Below, one piece after another: positions 1 to 10,958 of a stretch of 64,000 nt of DNA (positions within the stretch are counted from its first letter, which is position 1; every line of letters begins with the position of its first letter). The DNA is taken from the NCBI RefSeq assembly GCF_000193495.2, contig NZ_AP023410.1, forward strand, positions 310,001 through 374,000, read 5' to 3'. The notes below the pieces were generated by a model that saw nothing but the letters and a program-made list of their open reading frames with translations, ran no database searches and was not told the origin of the DNA. The stretch comes from Acetobacter aceti NBRC 14818 (GTDB lineage: Bacteria > Pseudomonadota > Alphaproteobacteria > Acetobacterales > Acetobacteraceae). A program made the position numbers and the translations under genes.

Positions 1-1067
1 TGTGCCAGCATAAGATCAATGACAGCTCTGTCCTGCGGATAATGCTCGTTCATGATGGACGAAAACGAAGCACGAAAACCATGTGGCACCTGTCTGCCAG
101 CGTAGCCTGCCCGCTGCAGAAGATAACCGAGAGCGTTTTCGCTCATCGGGCGATGGGCCCACCGCGCATTAGGAAAAACAAGAGGGCCTCTGCCCGTCAG
201 CGTAGAGACCGCATCAAGAATGTCCCGTGCCTGACGCGATAAGGGAACAACGTGCTCACGCCGCATCTTCATGCGCTCTGCTGGAATGACCCAGGTGGTT
301 CTGTCCGCAGACACCTCATGCCAGGCCATTGCATGTACTTCACCGGGACGCACAGCAGTCAGAGCCAGAAAACGCATCGCCAGAAGCGTAACCGGGTGGG
401 CCGGGATGGCTTCGACGTCCTGGAAGAGGCGTCTCAGCGCATCAAGATCAATGAGGGCAGGTTGTCGTCCTTTCTTCAGAGGAGCCAGAGCGCCTTTGAT
501 AACGGCGGCGGGATCATGAGAACCCAGCCCATGCGCGATACCGAACAGAAAAATAGCACTTAATCTCTGTCTGATCCGGCGCGCCGTTTCCTTCGCACGC
601 CCAGCTTCAATTTTCCTGATTGCTTCAAGGACCATCGGAGCAGTGATATCGTCCAGGTCGATGTGCCCCAGATGCGGCCAGATCAGACGCTCAAGACTCG
701 TTCGAACGTCTTCACTGTGTCGGGGTGTCCACCGGGCAGATTGAGTCTGAATCCACATTTCGCCGACATGCTGCAGCTGTCTATCAGTGCGCCTGGCTTG
801 CGCTTGTCTCTGACGACGGGTCAGAGATGGATCACGGCCCGCCCGCAGCTCCGCGCGTGCCTGATCACGGGCGTCACGGGCCGCTGCAAGCGTCACCTCA
901 GGGTAAGCGCCAAAAGCGAGCAGCTTTTCCCGCCCACCAAAGCGATACTTCATGCGCCACAGACGCGAGCCATTTTTCTGGACCAGAATGAACAGTCCGC
1001 CTGTATCGGCAAGCTTGTATGGCTTCTCTCGGGGTGCGAGGCGACGCAGCTGAACGTCTGTCAGCAT
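1..1067 (-). CDS. tyrosine-type site-specific integrase, P4/DUF4102 type (C-terminus beyond left edge)
   Basis: Reading leftward from the ATG at 1067, the frame stays open to base 1 (at least 355 residues). The N-terminus (MLTDVQLRRLAPREKPYKLA, then GGLFILVQ and WRMKYRFGGREKLLAFG) is the DUF4102 arm-binding domain of P4-family integrases. The middle is the core-binding domain. The catalytic domain shows TAVRPGEV (first catalytic Arg) and HGFRASFSS (His and second Arg). The nucleophilic Tyr should lie just beyond the window edge. Such enzymes insert islands or prophages into tRNA genes, and a tRNA-Ser lies immediately upstream on the same strand, so this is probably one end of an integrated element extending left. 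No frameshift is seen in the visible part. Confidence 0.9.
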   Translation of the reverse strand, partial: MLTDVQLRRLAPREKPYKLADTGGLFILVQKNGSRLWRMKYRFGGREKLLAFGAYPEVTLAAARDARDQARAELRAGRDPSLTRRQRQAQARRTDRQLQHVGEMWIQTQSARWTPRHSEDVRTSLERLIWPHLGHIDLDDITAPMVLEAIRKIEAGRAKETARRIRQRLSAIFLFGIAHGLGSHDPAAVIKGALAPLKKGRQPALIDLDALRRLFQDVEAIPAHPVTLLAMRFLALTAVRPGEVHAMAWHEVSADRTTWVIPAERMKMRREHVVPLSRQARDILDAVSTLTGRGPLVFPNARWAHRPMSENALGYLLQRAGYAGRQVPHGFRASFSSIMNEHYPQDRAVIDLMLA

Positions 1068-1070
1068 TGA

Positions 1071-1110
1071 TACCCCAACACCAGAAATGATACCCCCATA
1101 TCTACCCCCA
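1071..1110. repeat. three TACCCC(CA) repeats before the integrase gene
   Basis: Read on the plus strand, TACCCC occurs at 1071-1076 and TACCCCCA at 1091-1098 and 1103-1110, directly upstream of the integrase start at 1067. Short iterated motifs between an integrase gene and its tRNA are typical of arm-type integrase or excisionase binding sites. That role is inferred; only the repetition is seen. Confidence 0.5.
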
Positions 1111-1222
1111 CAATGCATGAGCTTGAAGGAACATCACAGCGCGTCATAGAGCACATAAGTGGCAGAAAACTGCCAGTCTTTCTGTGCTTGAAACGCTATA
1201 GACTGCTATGGGATATATCAAC

Positions 1223-1311
1223 TGGCGGAGAAGGTGGGATTCGAACCCACGGTACCCATAAGGCACAACGGTTTTCGAGACCGCCCCAATCGACCACTCT
1301 GGCACCTCTCC
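1223..1311 (-). tRNA. tRNA-Ser (anticodon CGA)
   Basis: On the minus strand the sequence begins GGAGAGGTGCC and ends CTTCTCCGCCA. The acceptor stem GGAGAGG pairs with CTTCTCC (one G-U), followed by discriminator G and an encoded CCA. The anticodon loop CTCGAAA gives anticodon CGA, which reads UCG serine codons. There is a long variable arm as in class II tRNAs, and a T arm with GGTTCGAATCC. The 3' end faces the integrase gene 155 bp away and is the likely attB/attL site. Confidence 0.95.
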
Positions 1312-1554
1312 GTAACGCCTTGCAGCGCTCGCAGCGAGCTTTTAGGCAAAGTTTTCATCAGGCACAAGAGGGGAATTGCGTCTCTGTCTGTTTTCGGTTG
1401 ACGAAAAACCCGTCTCCCGCGTAAAAGCCCCTCTCCACCGCCGTAAGGTGGGGCAGACTGCGCAACAGCGGTCAACGAGAAAAAGCGACTGGACTGATCG
1501 CCTGCGTGAAAGCGCCGCGAGATGTCGATTGATCGGAAAGAGACGAGTTTCATT

Positions 1555-1869
1555 ATGTTCGCAGTTATCCGCACCGGCGGTAAGCAGTATCGCGTTACGC
1601 CAAACAGCGTGCTCAAGATCGAAAAGCTTGAAGCTGAAGCTGGTTCGACCATCACATTCTCCGATGTTCTCGCTGTCGGCGGTGAAGCTGGTACGACCAT
1701 CGGCGCTCCGCTGGTTGCTGGCGCCTCCGTGACAGCCACGGTCATCGCGCAGGACCGCCTTGCGAAGATCATCATCTTCAAGAAGCGTCGTCGTCAGAAC
1801 AGCCGTCGCAAGAATGGTCACCGCCAGCCGGTCACCGTTGTTCGTATTGGCGAGATCAAGGCTGCCTGA
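1555..1869 (+). CDS. rplU: 50S ribosomal protein L21
   Basis: Encodes a 104-residue protein beginning [14 protein letters not shown], the standard L21 start. It has the basic C-terminal stretch ([16 protein letters not shown]) that contacts 23S rRNA. A longer in-frame start at 1522 adds eleven residues with no family counterpart, so ATG 1555 is preferred. The length matches the family (about 103). It is followed 51 bp downstream by rpmA, the near-universal rplU-rpmA pair, and further on by obgE, also commonly linked. The 243 bp before the gene must hold its promoter; no sharply defined one was recognised. Confidence 0.97.
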   Translation: MFAVIRTGGKQYRVTPNSVLKIEKLEAEAGSTITFSDVLAVGGEAGTTIGAPLVAGASVTATVIAQDRLAKIIIFKKRRRQNSRRKNGHRQPVTVVRIGEIKAA

Positions 1870-1920
1870 TCTCTCTTCGTGAGGTTGATCACAGGCAGGC
1901 ATTAAGCAGGAGTAAGGTTC

Positions 1921-4471
<2,551 letters not shown>

Positions 4472-4533
4472 GTGACTAAAGATGGCGGTGTGCCTGTGAA
4501 ATCCGACGACTTCAGTGGTGAGGGGAAACGTTC

Positions 4534-4962
4534 ATGAATGCACAGGACATCATCACCCAGCTTGGACTTGCGCCACATCCTGAAGGGGGCTGGTATCGCG
4601 AGACATGGCGCGATCGTCACTTCGGGCATGATGAACGAGGCTGCGCATCGCTGATCTATTATCTGCTGGAACGCGGCCAACGCTCGCATTGGCATAAAAT
4701 CGACGCATCGGAGATCTGGCTGCATCAGGGTGGGGGAACATTGCGCCTGCATACATGGTCCGGCGGAGAGGTGACGACGTGCTGTCTTGGGCAGGACCTT
4801 GCTGATGGTGAGGTGCTTCAGGCCTGTGTCGAGCCGGGTGAGTGGCAGGCGGCGGACACGGACGCGGATTGGGTGCTGGTCAGTTGCATGGTGGCGCCGG
4901 GCTTTATGTTTTCAGAATTCGAGATGGCTCCTCCCGGATGGGCTCCCGGTCATCCGGAGTAG
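4534..4962 (+). CDS. DUF985-type cupin protein
   Basis: A 142-residue small cupin with the family signature near the N-terminus (LGLAPHPEGGWYRETWR), then SLIYYLLERGQRSHWHKIDASEIWLHQGGG, which is the first cupin motif with candidate metal-binding His and Glu residues. The C-terminus VAPGFMFSEFEMAPP is also family-typical. Members of this family (cupin_5) are of unknown or debated function and some resemble sugar epimerases. A GAGGGG ribosome site precedes the ATG. It follows proB by 62 bp and could be cotranscribed. No partner gene suggests a substrate. Confidence 0.85.
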   Translation: MNAQDIITQLGLAPHPEGGWYRETWRDRHFGHDERGCASLIYYLLERGQRSHWHKIDASEIWLHQGGGTLRLHTWSGGEVTTCCLGQDLADGEVLQACVEPGEWQAADTDADWVLVSCMVAPGFMFSEFEMAPPGWAPGHPE

Positions 4963-5106
4963 GGCGCAAGCGGTACTGATGACTGTTCCTGTTTCTGGAT
5001 CAGTTTGTACGCATCGCTGTCCCGCGTTTGTGGCCCTGTTATCCTTTCGATCATGATCCCACATTTAGGTCTGAAAATTTCATGATCAGAACAGGATGAA
5101 ATCGAC

Positions 5107-5346
5107 ATGGCTGACAAACTTCCTCATGAAACAAGCAGTTTGCATGCTCTTGCCGAGCGGGCAGTCAAGGAGCCCAAGCTTCTGACGAAAGCTGAAGTCA
5201 CGGAGCTGGCGAATTTTGTGCTCAAGGGCGGGGAACATGCCTCGGAGCTGGAGCGCGAGATTGCGAAAAAGGCACAACATAATCCTGAAGGCGTAGAGAA
5301 GTCCAACATCGTGACTCTCGCCCGCAAGGTGCTGGACCGGAAATAG
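5107..5346 (+). CDS. small hypothetical protein (79 aa)
   Basis: Encodes 79 residues starting MADKLPHETSSLHALAERAV, rich in Lys, Glu and Ala and probably mostly helical, without a signal peptide or membrane segment. No family was recognised. CAGGATG stands about 11 bases before the ATG. Ten bases after its stop comes a second small gene (5357), so the two probably form one transcript that ends at the hairpin at 5541-5576. Codon use and a plausible ribosome site favour a real gene. Confidence 0.7.
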   Translation: MADKLPHETSSLHALAERAVKEPKLLTKAEVTELANFVLKGGEHASELEREIAKKAQHNPEGVEKSNIVTLARKVLDRK

Positions 5347-5356
5347 GAGCAAGATC

Positions 5357-5512
5357 ATGACGACACATCACGAACCATCCGCCGAGAATCTCGCTCACCG
5401 TCTGAAAGAGGTAGAGCGTGAACTGGCCCGTGCCGAAAAGGACAATCCGGAACATGTGCATGCACTGACAGAAGAGAAGAAAAAGCTCGAAAGTCAGCTC
5501 TCTCAACGCTGA
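5357..5512 (+). CDS. small coiled-coil hypothetical protein (51 aa)
   Basis: A 51-codon frame (MTTHHEPSAENLAHRLKEVE onward, ending KKKLESQLSQR) preceded by AGGAGC seven bases before the ATG. Heptad spacing of Leu/Val with many Glu, Lys and Arg residues suggests a short coiled coil. It lies 10 bp behind the 79-residue gene and directly in front of a terminator, which makes it the likely last gene of that small transcript. No homolog was recognised. Confidence 0.65.
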   Translation: MTTHHEPSAENLAHRLKEVERELARAEKDNPEHVHALTEEKKKLESQLSQR

Positions 5513-5540
5513 GAGACACTCAAAAGCCTGCAAGAAGAGC

Positions 5541-5580
5541 AAGAGGCTTTCAATCTATAAGGATTGAAAGCCTCTTTTCT
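5541..5580. terminator. bidirectional terminator between the small genes and uvrD
   Basis: A perfect 15-bp inverted repeat, AAGAGGCTTTCAATC (5541-5555) with GATTGAAAGCCTCTT (5562-5576), a 6-base loop and a T-rich tract on the plus strand. It sits between convergent genes and can serve both. Confidence 0.88.
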
Positions 5581-5600
5581 TTCCGTATGCCCGGACAGAC

Positions 5601-7823
5601 TTACTCTCCGGTCACCTGCAAATAAGACGCCATAACCCGCTTGGCTCCGGCTTTTTCAAACGCCACTTCTGCCGAGCCACGATCCGCGCCAATCACCACG
5701 CCATAGCCGAACTTCTGGTGAAAAACCCGTGCGCCGACTTCGATTTTGGGCGCACTTTCCGCCAGTTCGTCATGCACTGAACGACGCTTCTTTGCGACCA
5801 GCGGCGACATTGAACCTGTCACCTCATCAGTGAATACGCTGGGGCGGAAAAAGCCGGAGTAGTCCTGACGGGCCTTCCGGGTGGCAGTCTCGCCCTCGCG
5901 ATCCACGTATTCGTCGGGAAGTTCATCGAGAAAGCGGCTCGGCATGGATTCCTGCCAGTTGGCGTAAATCCGGCGATTGGCCGCATGCAGGATCGTGGCG
6001 CGGTAGCGGGCGCGGGTGATTCCGACATAAGCCAGACGCCGCTCTTCTTCGAGCCCCTTGTCTCCACCTTCATCCACCGTGCGCTGGGAAGGGAATACGC
6101 CTTCCTCCCAACCGGGAAGATAGACGGTATCGAACTCCAGCCCTTTTGCGCCATGCAGGGTCATGACCGAGACGCGCTCGTTCTCGTTCGTGCCTTCCGC
6201 ATCCATCACAAGAGCGATGTGTTCGAGAAATTCTCCGAGCGTGCCAAAGTCGGCGAGGGCGCGGATCAGTTCTTTTAGGTTGTCCAGCCGTCCTGGGGCG
6301 TCGGGGGATTTGTCCTCACGCCACATTTCCAGATAGCCGCTGTCTTCGAGCAATGCGCCGACAGCGACAACATGGCCTTCCTTTTCAAGGAGCGCACGCT
6401 GCTGAACGAAACAGTCCTGAAAAGCAGCCAGTTTCTCTGCTGATTTTCCCTTGAAGCCCTTTGATTCAAGGAGTGCTCCAAGCGCCACGTAGAGAGAGCT
6501 TCTCTGGCCGCGGGCCTGCGCATGCAGTTTCTGGAGAGCGGCAGGGCCAACGCCACGTTTGGGAAGGTTGACGATACGCTCGAAGGCCAGATCGTCTGCA
6601 GGGTTGATCAGCAGTCGCATATAGGCGATCGCATCGCGGATTTCGGCGCGTTCATAGAAGCGAAGACCGCCGACGATACGATAAGGGATGCCGGTCTGCA
6701 CTAGCCGTTCTTCAAAGGAGCGTGTCTGAAATCCGGCCCGCACAAGAATGGCGAATTCGCCAAGTGGGTGCCCGTTGCGCCACAGATTTTCGATGCGACT
6801 GCACACTTCCCGAGCCTCGGCGTCGGAATCCCACACGCCAACGACATGCACCAGTTCGCCCTGTGCGTCGTCCCGACCGGGGCGGAGAGTCTTGCCCAGA
6901 CGGCCTTCATTGTGAGCAATCAGACCGGCGGCGGCTCCCAGAATCTGTGCGGTCGAGCGGTAGTTGCGTTCCAGACGGACAATCTTCGCGCCGGGGAAAT
7001 CCTTCTCGAAGCGGAGGATGTTTTCCACTTCCGCGCCGCGCCATGAATAGATCGACTGGTCGTCATCCCCGACACAGCAGATGTTGGAAGGTTCACCCTC
7101 ACGGCGTGCGAGCAGGCGCAGCCAGAGATACTGGATCGTGTTGGTGTCCTGATATTCGTCGACCAGAATATAGCGGAACAGACGTTGATACTGTTCCAGC
7201 ACATCCGGGCGGGTGCGCAGGATTTCAACCACATGCAGCATCAGGTCGCCAAAGTCGCAGGCGTTCAGTTCGCGCAGACGGCTCTGATAGGCGGCGTAGA
7301 TGGCGCGGGCATGGCCATCGGCGTAATCGGTGCTTTCGGCCGGAGTGATGCCGTCCGGGATCAGGCCGCGATCCTTCCAGCGCTGGATGATCCCGAGCAG
7401 TCCGTTCAGCGGCCAGCGTTTGACATCAATCCGCCACGGCTCGACGACCTGCTTGAGCAGACGCATCTGGTCATCGGTGTCGAGGATCAGGAAGCCGCTG
7501 GTCAGGCCGACATATTCAGCGTGACGGCGCAGCATCCGTGCGCAGAGGGCATGGAACGTGCCCAGCCAGAGCCCTTCCGCTGGCTCGCCGAGGATGCGCC
7601 CGATCCGCTCCCGCATCTCCCGCGCGGCCTTGTTGGTGAAGGTGACGGTCAGAACCTGCCACGGCTTCGCCCGATGGGAGAGCAGGATATGGGCGAAGCG
7701 GGTGGTAAGAACCCTTGTCTTGCCGGTGCCTGCGCCTGCTAGGACGAGCAGGGGCCCCTCGGTTGTCTCGATGGCGGCGAGCTGTTCGGGGTTGAGGCGA
7801 TCAAGGTGGGAGGATGTCGTCAC
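5601..7823 (-). CDS. uvrD: UvrD/PcrA-type DNA helicase
   Basis: A 740-residue superfamily 1A 3'-5' helicase that unwinds DNA in nucleotide excision and mismatch repair. Motifs appear in order: Q motif LNPEQLAAIE, Walker A GAGTGKT (about residue 31), LTVTFTNKAAREM, Walker B VDEYQDTN, GDDDQSIYSWRGA, LERNYRST, VMTLHGAKGLEFD and EERRLAYVGITRAR. The C-terminal 50 residues (ARVFHQKFGYGVV and on) form the Tudor-like fold that binds RNA polymerase in PcrA/UvrD. The length fits the family. It is transcribed alone, converging on the small-gene terminator; 222 bp separate its start from the divergent lipA. Confidence 0.96.
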   Translation of the reverse strand: MTTSSHLDRLNPEQLAAIETTEGPLLVLAGAGTGKTRVLTTRFAHILLSHRAKPWQVLTVTFTNKAAREMRERIGRILGEPAEGLWLGTFHALCARMLRRHAEYVGLTSGFLILDTDDQMRLLKQVVEPWRIDVKRWPLNGLLGIIQRWKDRGLIPDGITPAESTDYADGHARAIYAAYQSRLRELNACDFGDLMLHVVEILRTRPDVLEQYQRLFRYILVDEYQDTNTIQYLWLRLLARREGEPSNICCVGDDDQSIYSWRGAEVENILRFEKDFPGAKIVRLERNYRSTAQILGAAAGLIAHNEGRLGKTLRPGRDDAQGELVHVVGVWDSDAEAREVCSRIENLWRNGHPLGEFAILVRAGFQTRSFEERLVQTGIPYRIVGGLRFYERAEIRDAIAYMRLLINPADDLAFERIVNLPKRGVGPAALQKLHAQARGQRSSLYVALGALLESKGFKGKSAEKLAAFQDCFVQQRALLEKEGHVVAVGALLEDSGYLEMWREDKSPDAPGRLDNLKELIRALADFGTLGEFLEHIALVMDAEGTNENERVSVMTLHGAKGLEFDTVYLPGWEEGVFPSQRTVDEGGDKGLEEERRLAYVGITRARYRATILHAANRRIYANWQESMPSRFLDELPDEYVDREGETATRKARQDYSGFFRPSVFTDEVTGSMSPLVAKKRRSVHDELAESAPKIEVGARVFHQKFGYGVVIGADRGSAEVAFEKAGAKRVMASYLQVTGE

Positions 7824-8045
7824 GTAATAAGGTCTTTATCGTCTCTGTTTCATCACACTGTAACAGGCGATGAGAGAGGGATTGTTCCCTATCCGTGCCT
7901 GCGGCAAAGCTTGGGAAAAGGGTTACACCTCTTCCTCCGTTTTGTCTTGCTAGCGAAAGCTTGTCCGTGATCTGCTGACAGAACGCTTGACGTGCGCGCC
8001 ATGTCGTCTCACTTCTGAGGCTCGACGAGACCGGGACAGGAACCA

Positions 8046-9071
8046 ATGAGCGTTCGCGTTTTGATTGATCATCGCAAGACGGCGCAGGACAAGACAGTTC
8101 AGGCGGCGCGCCACCCGGAAAAGGCGCATCGTCCGGATAATCCTATTGCACGGAAACCGGACTGGATCCGTGTAAAAGCGCCAAATCATCCCGTGTACCA
8201 TGAGACGCGTAAGCTCATGCGCGACAACAAGCTGGTCACGGTGTGTGAGGAAGCGGCCTGCCCCAATATCGGTGAGTGCTGGTCGCAGCGCCACGCCACC
8301 ATGATGATCATGGGTGAGATCTGCACGCGCGCCTGCTCGTTCTGTAACGTGACGACAGGCCTGCCGCATGCGCTTGACGCCGATGAGCCGACTCGTGTGG
8401 CGGATGCTGTGGCCAAGCTTGGTCTGAGGCATGTGGTGATTACGTCCGTGGACCGTGACGATCTGGCGGATGGTGGCGCGCAGCACTTTGCTGAGGTCAT
8501 CGGCGCCATCCGCAAGGCGTCTCCGGAGACGACCATTGAGGTGCTGACTCCCGACTTCCTGCGCAAGCCCGGTGCTCTGGAAGTGGTGGTGGCAGCCCGT
8601 CCGGATGTGTTCAACCACAATATCGAAACGGTGCCGCGTCTCTACACCACCATTCGTCCCGGAGCCCGCTACTACCAGTCCGTGCGCCTGCTGGACCGGG
8701 TGAAGCAGCTTGATCCGTCGATTTTCACCAAGTCCGGTCTGATGCTGGGTCTGGGAGAAGAGAAAGCGGAACTGGCGCAGGTCATGGATGATTTCCGTAT
8801 TGCGGACATCGATTTCATCACGATGGGTCAGTATCTCCAGCCGACCGTGAAGCATGCTGCCGTTGCGCGGTTTGTGACGCCGGAAGAATTCGCTGAATAC
8901 GCCGCCATGGCGCGTGTGAAAGGCTTTCTGCAGGTCAGTGCAACGCCGTTAACGCGTTCATCCTATCATGCGGACGCCGATTTTGCGGCCTTGCGTGAGG
9001 CGCGTGAGGCTCAGCTTCGCAATCGCGGATCAGCGCCGCATGAACAGAGTGACAAGGTGAAGACTTCCTGA
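8046..9071 (+). CDS. lipA: lipoyl synthase
   Basis: A radical SAM enzyme of 341 residues that inserts two sulfurs into octanoyl groups on E2 and GcvH lipoyl domains. The auxiliary cluster motif is [13 protein letters not shown], the radical SAM cluster is [10 protein letters not shown], and the terminal [10 protein letters not shown] supplies the Ser ligand of the auxiliary cluster. It is functionally linked to the pdh operon in this window, whose E1-beta and E2 each carry a lipoyl domain. Its stop overlaps the start of the next gene (ATGATG), indicating coupling. Confidence 0.97.
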   Translation: MSVRVLIDHRKTAQDKTVQAARHPEKAHRPDNPIARKPDWIRVKAPNHPVYHETRKLMRDNKLVTVCEEAACPNIGECWSQRHATMMIMGEICTRACSFCNVTTGLPHALDADEPTRVADAVAKLGLRHVVITSVDRDDLADGGAQHFAEVIGAIRKASPETTIEVLTPDFLRKPGALEVVVAARPDVFNHNIETVPRLYTTIRPGARYYQSVRLLDRVKQLDPSIFTKSGLMLGLGEEKAELAQVMDDFRIADIDFITMGQYLQPTVKHAAVARFVTPEEFAEYAAMARVKGFLQVSATPLTRSSYHADADFAALREAREAQLRNRGSAPHEQSDKVKTS

Positions 9072-9565
9072 TGCCTACCCATTCAGAACGCCGCGTACTG
9101 AACTATACACCCGAGCAGATTTTTGACCTTGTCGCGGATGTAGGTAGCTATCCGAAGTTTCTTCCGTGGTGCGCGAATGTTCGTGTTGTGTCATCAACGT
9201 CCAGCGAACTGCTTGCCGATCTGAGCGTTGGTTTTGGGCCTTTTCGGGAAACCTTTCGCTCCCGCGTGACGCTGGATCGGCCGAAGACGATTCGCGTTAC
9301 CTATGAAAAAGGTCCGTTCAAGTATCTGAACAATGTTTGGACATTCACACCTGACGCCAATGGCTGTCTTGTCGATTTCTTTGTCGATTTCGAGTTCCGC
9401 TCGCGCCTCCTTCAGGCGGCGATCGGAGTGGTGTTCAACGAGGCCGTTCGTCTGATGGTCTCGGCCTTCATCCGGCGGGCTCGGGAGATTTATGGGCCGC
9501 CAGTTCTGGGGGCTAAGGCTGGCGCATCGGTGGCTGGGCGGACGGTATCAGGCTCGGGCGCGTAA
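9071..9565 (+). CDS. RatA/COQ10-type START-domain protein
   Basis: A 164-residue START/Bet v1-like protein ([20 protein letters not shown], then VADVGSYPKFLPWC and the C-terminal VDFFVDFEFRSRLLQAAIGVVFNEA). In alphaproteobacteria this family is annotated either as RatA-like ribosome association protein or as coenzyme Q-binding COQ10 homolog; the sequence alone does not decide. It is coupled to lipA by a one-base overlap, a pairing common in this class. The last 20 residues are low-complexity Gly/Ala/Ser. Confidence 0.88.
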   Translation: MPTHSERRVLNYTPEQIFDLVADVGSYPKFLPWCANVRVVSSTSSELLADLSVGFGPFRETFRSRVTLDRPKTIRVTYEKGPFKYLNNVWTFTPDANGCLVDFFVDFEFRSRLLQAAIGVVFNEAVRLMVSAFIRRAREIYGPPVLGAKAGASVAGRTVSGSGA

Positions 9566-9720
9566 CTCATCAGTCTCTGTGGACTGAAATGGTCCGTTTG
9601 ACTGAGATGTTGTTCATTTTGAACTGTGACGCCCGTAACCTCCTGAAAGTTTTCACGTTAAACTGGTTCTGATGATGCCGTTCATTTCATGGTGTCACAT
9701 CCGATTGGCAGGAGACCGGT

Positions 9721-10392
9721 TTGCGGAGCCTGGATTTTAGTTCGTGGCATAGCGCCTTGATTACGATGATCGGCCTGACGCTGTTGACTCTTCTGGGTGT
9801 TGGCGTACGGCTTATCATGATGCTGACGCTCCAGCAGCGCCGGGAACGGCTGAACCGCCAGATCAATGAACGGATCAGGACACTTATCGCGGCTTACAAG
9901 ACGCTGGGAGGCTCTTTTACGGGCGATCTGAGTGTCAGTCCACTTCATCTGCGGGATATGAAGCAGCGTGATGGCGGTTCCTCGGATGTGTCCTCTCTTG
10001 AGCTTTCAGGGAGCACTGATCGTGCCCGGCGTATCCGGGATGCTGTGGAGTCAGCACTCTCCGATATCATTCTTCTCGGAACAGAAGAGCATGTTCGTCT
10101 GGCTGTGAAAGCGGCTTCTGAGCTGGTGCAGGGCCGCAATGTCCATACGCACGATCTGGTCGTTGCCCTGCGGGACTTTATCCGCAAGGCGCTGGATATC
10201 GAACGTATTCCGTCCACCCTCGAAATTCCCCGTCAGGGTCCAAGCCGCCCCGCCAGTTCAGGCGGAGGACGTGAGAAGGGAGAGGGCGGCGGAAAAGGCG
10301 GTGGTGGTGGAGATATGGGCGGCGGAGGCGGCGGTATGGGAGGCGTTTCGACTGATAGCGATTCAGACGCTTCCAGCAGTCATCACATGTGA
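9721..10392 (+). CDS. hypothetical membrane-anchored, glycine-rich protein
   Basis: A 223-residue protein started by TTG at 9721, supported by a strong GGCAGGAG site seven bases upstream. One N-terminal membrane segment lies at about residues 13-37 (ALITMIGLTLLTLLGVGVRL), followed by a basic helical region (QQRRERLNRQINERIRTLIA). The central part is helical (RARRIRDAVESALSDIILLG), and the tail from about residue 178 is almost pure Gly with Lys and Met, ending DASSSHHM. No family with known function was recognised. The topology suggests a cytoplasmic domain tethered to the inner membrane. It converges on the exported-protein operon at 10404. Confidence 0.7.
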   Translation: MRSLDFSSWHSALITMIGLTLLTLLGVGVRLIMMLTLQQRRERLNRQINERIRTLIAAYKTLGGSFTGDLSVSPLHLRDMKQRDGGSSDVSSLELSGSTDRARRIRDAVESALSDIILLGTEEHVRLAVKAASELVQGRNVHTHDLVVALRDFIRKALDIERIPSTLEIPRQGPSRPASSGGGREKGEGGGKGGGGGDMGGGGGGMGGVSTDSDSDASSSHHM

Positions 10393-10403
10393 TGCGTCAT
10401 GCT

Positions 10404-10958
10404 TCATTCGCAGGAGCTGTTAACCTTGAAGCGCAGTTCGTAATGAGACTGATTTTCTGAACGTTTCTGCTGTGTAATACAGATATCCGGACTCTGTGGA
10501 ATCAGGCTGTTGACGAGCCAGACGGTGTCCGGACCGGCTCCCTTGTTATCATAGGTAAGCGTGTAGTCTCCCTTTTTGAAATCTGTTTTTGCTGTGAACT
10601 GAATGTCGATTGTGCCAGCACCGTTTTTTATGGCGGAAAGGGAAGGAAAGGTTGCGGTCTTCGCCGACAAGGGCTGAGGCTGTCCGTTGATCGAAAGGGT
10701 CAACGTCTGTGCGATGTGGGCCACGTAAGTCTGCTGTTCCGCAACGGATAGATTGCCATCTCCGTTCTGGTCTATCTGGCGGATAACACCGTCAGCAACA
10801 TCCACTCCGGGTGTAAGGCGCAGATGCAGCGCGATACTGTGGTCGGAAAGGCCGATTGTTGTCGCCTGAAGATATTCATCCAGCCGATGCGCCGAAGCTG
10901 TGACGGGAAAGCTCAGCGAGACAATAGCCAGCAGCAGTGCAGTCTTTTTTATGGTCAT
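10404..10958 (-). CDS. exported EF-hand protein with AHRLDEYLQA domain
   Basis: A 184-residue protein with a Sec signal (KKTALLLAIVSLSFPVTASA) and mature start HRLDEYLQATTIGLSDHSI. A single EF-hand loop, DQNGDGNLSVAE (residues 63-74), has correct calcium-ligand spacing. The AHRLDEYLQA start followed by LTPGV resembles the N-terminal periplasmic region found in some HupE/UreJ-like nickel/cobalt transporters, here without any membrane part. The ATG at 10958 is chosen because it overlaps the stop of the upstream DUF3500 gene (ATGA); a start five codons earlier also exists. It is the third gene of an operon for exported proteins. Function unknown. Confidence 0.75.
   Translation of the reverse strand: MTIKKTALLLAIVSLSFPVTASAHRLDEYLQATTIGLSDHSIALHLRLTPGVDVADGVIRQIDQNGDGNLSVAEQQTYVAHIAQTLTLSINGQPQPLSAKTATFPSLSAIKNGAGTIDIQFTAKTDFKKGDYTLTYDNKGAGPDTVWLVNSLIPQSPDICITQQKRSENQSHYELRFKVNSSCE

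Noticed and set aside
1312..1554. A ribosomal-protein leader (autoregulatory RNA) before rplU
   Set aside because: I see no recognisable conserved fold; the region is just described as promoter-bearing.
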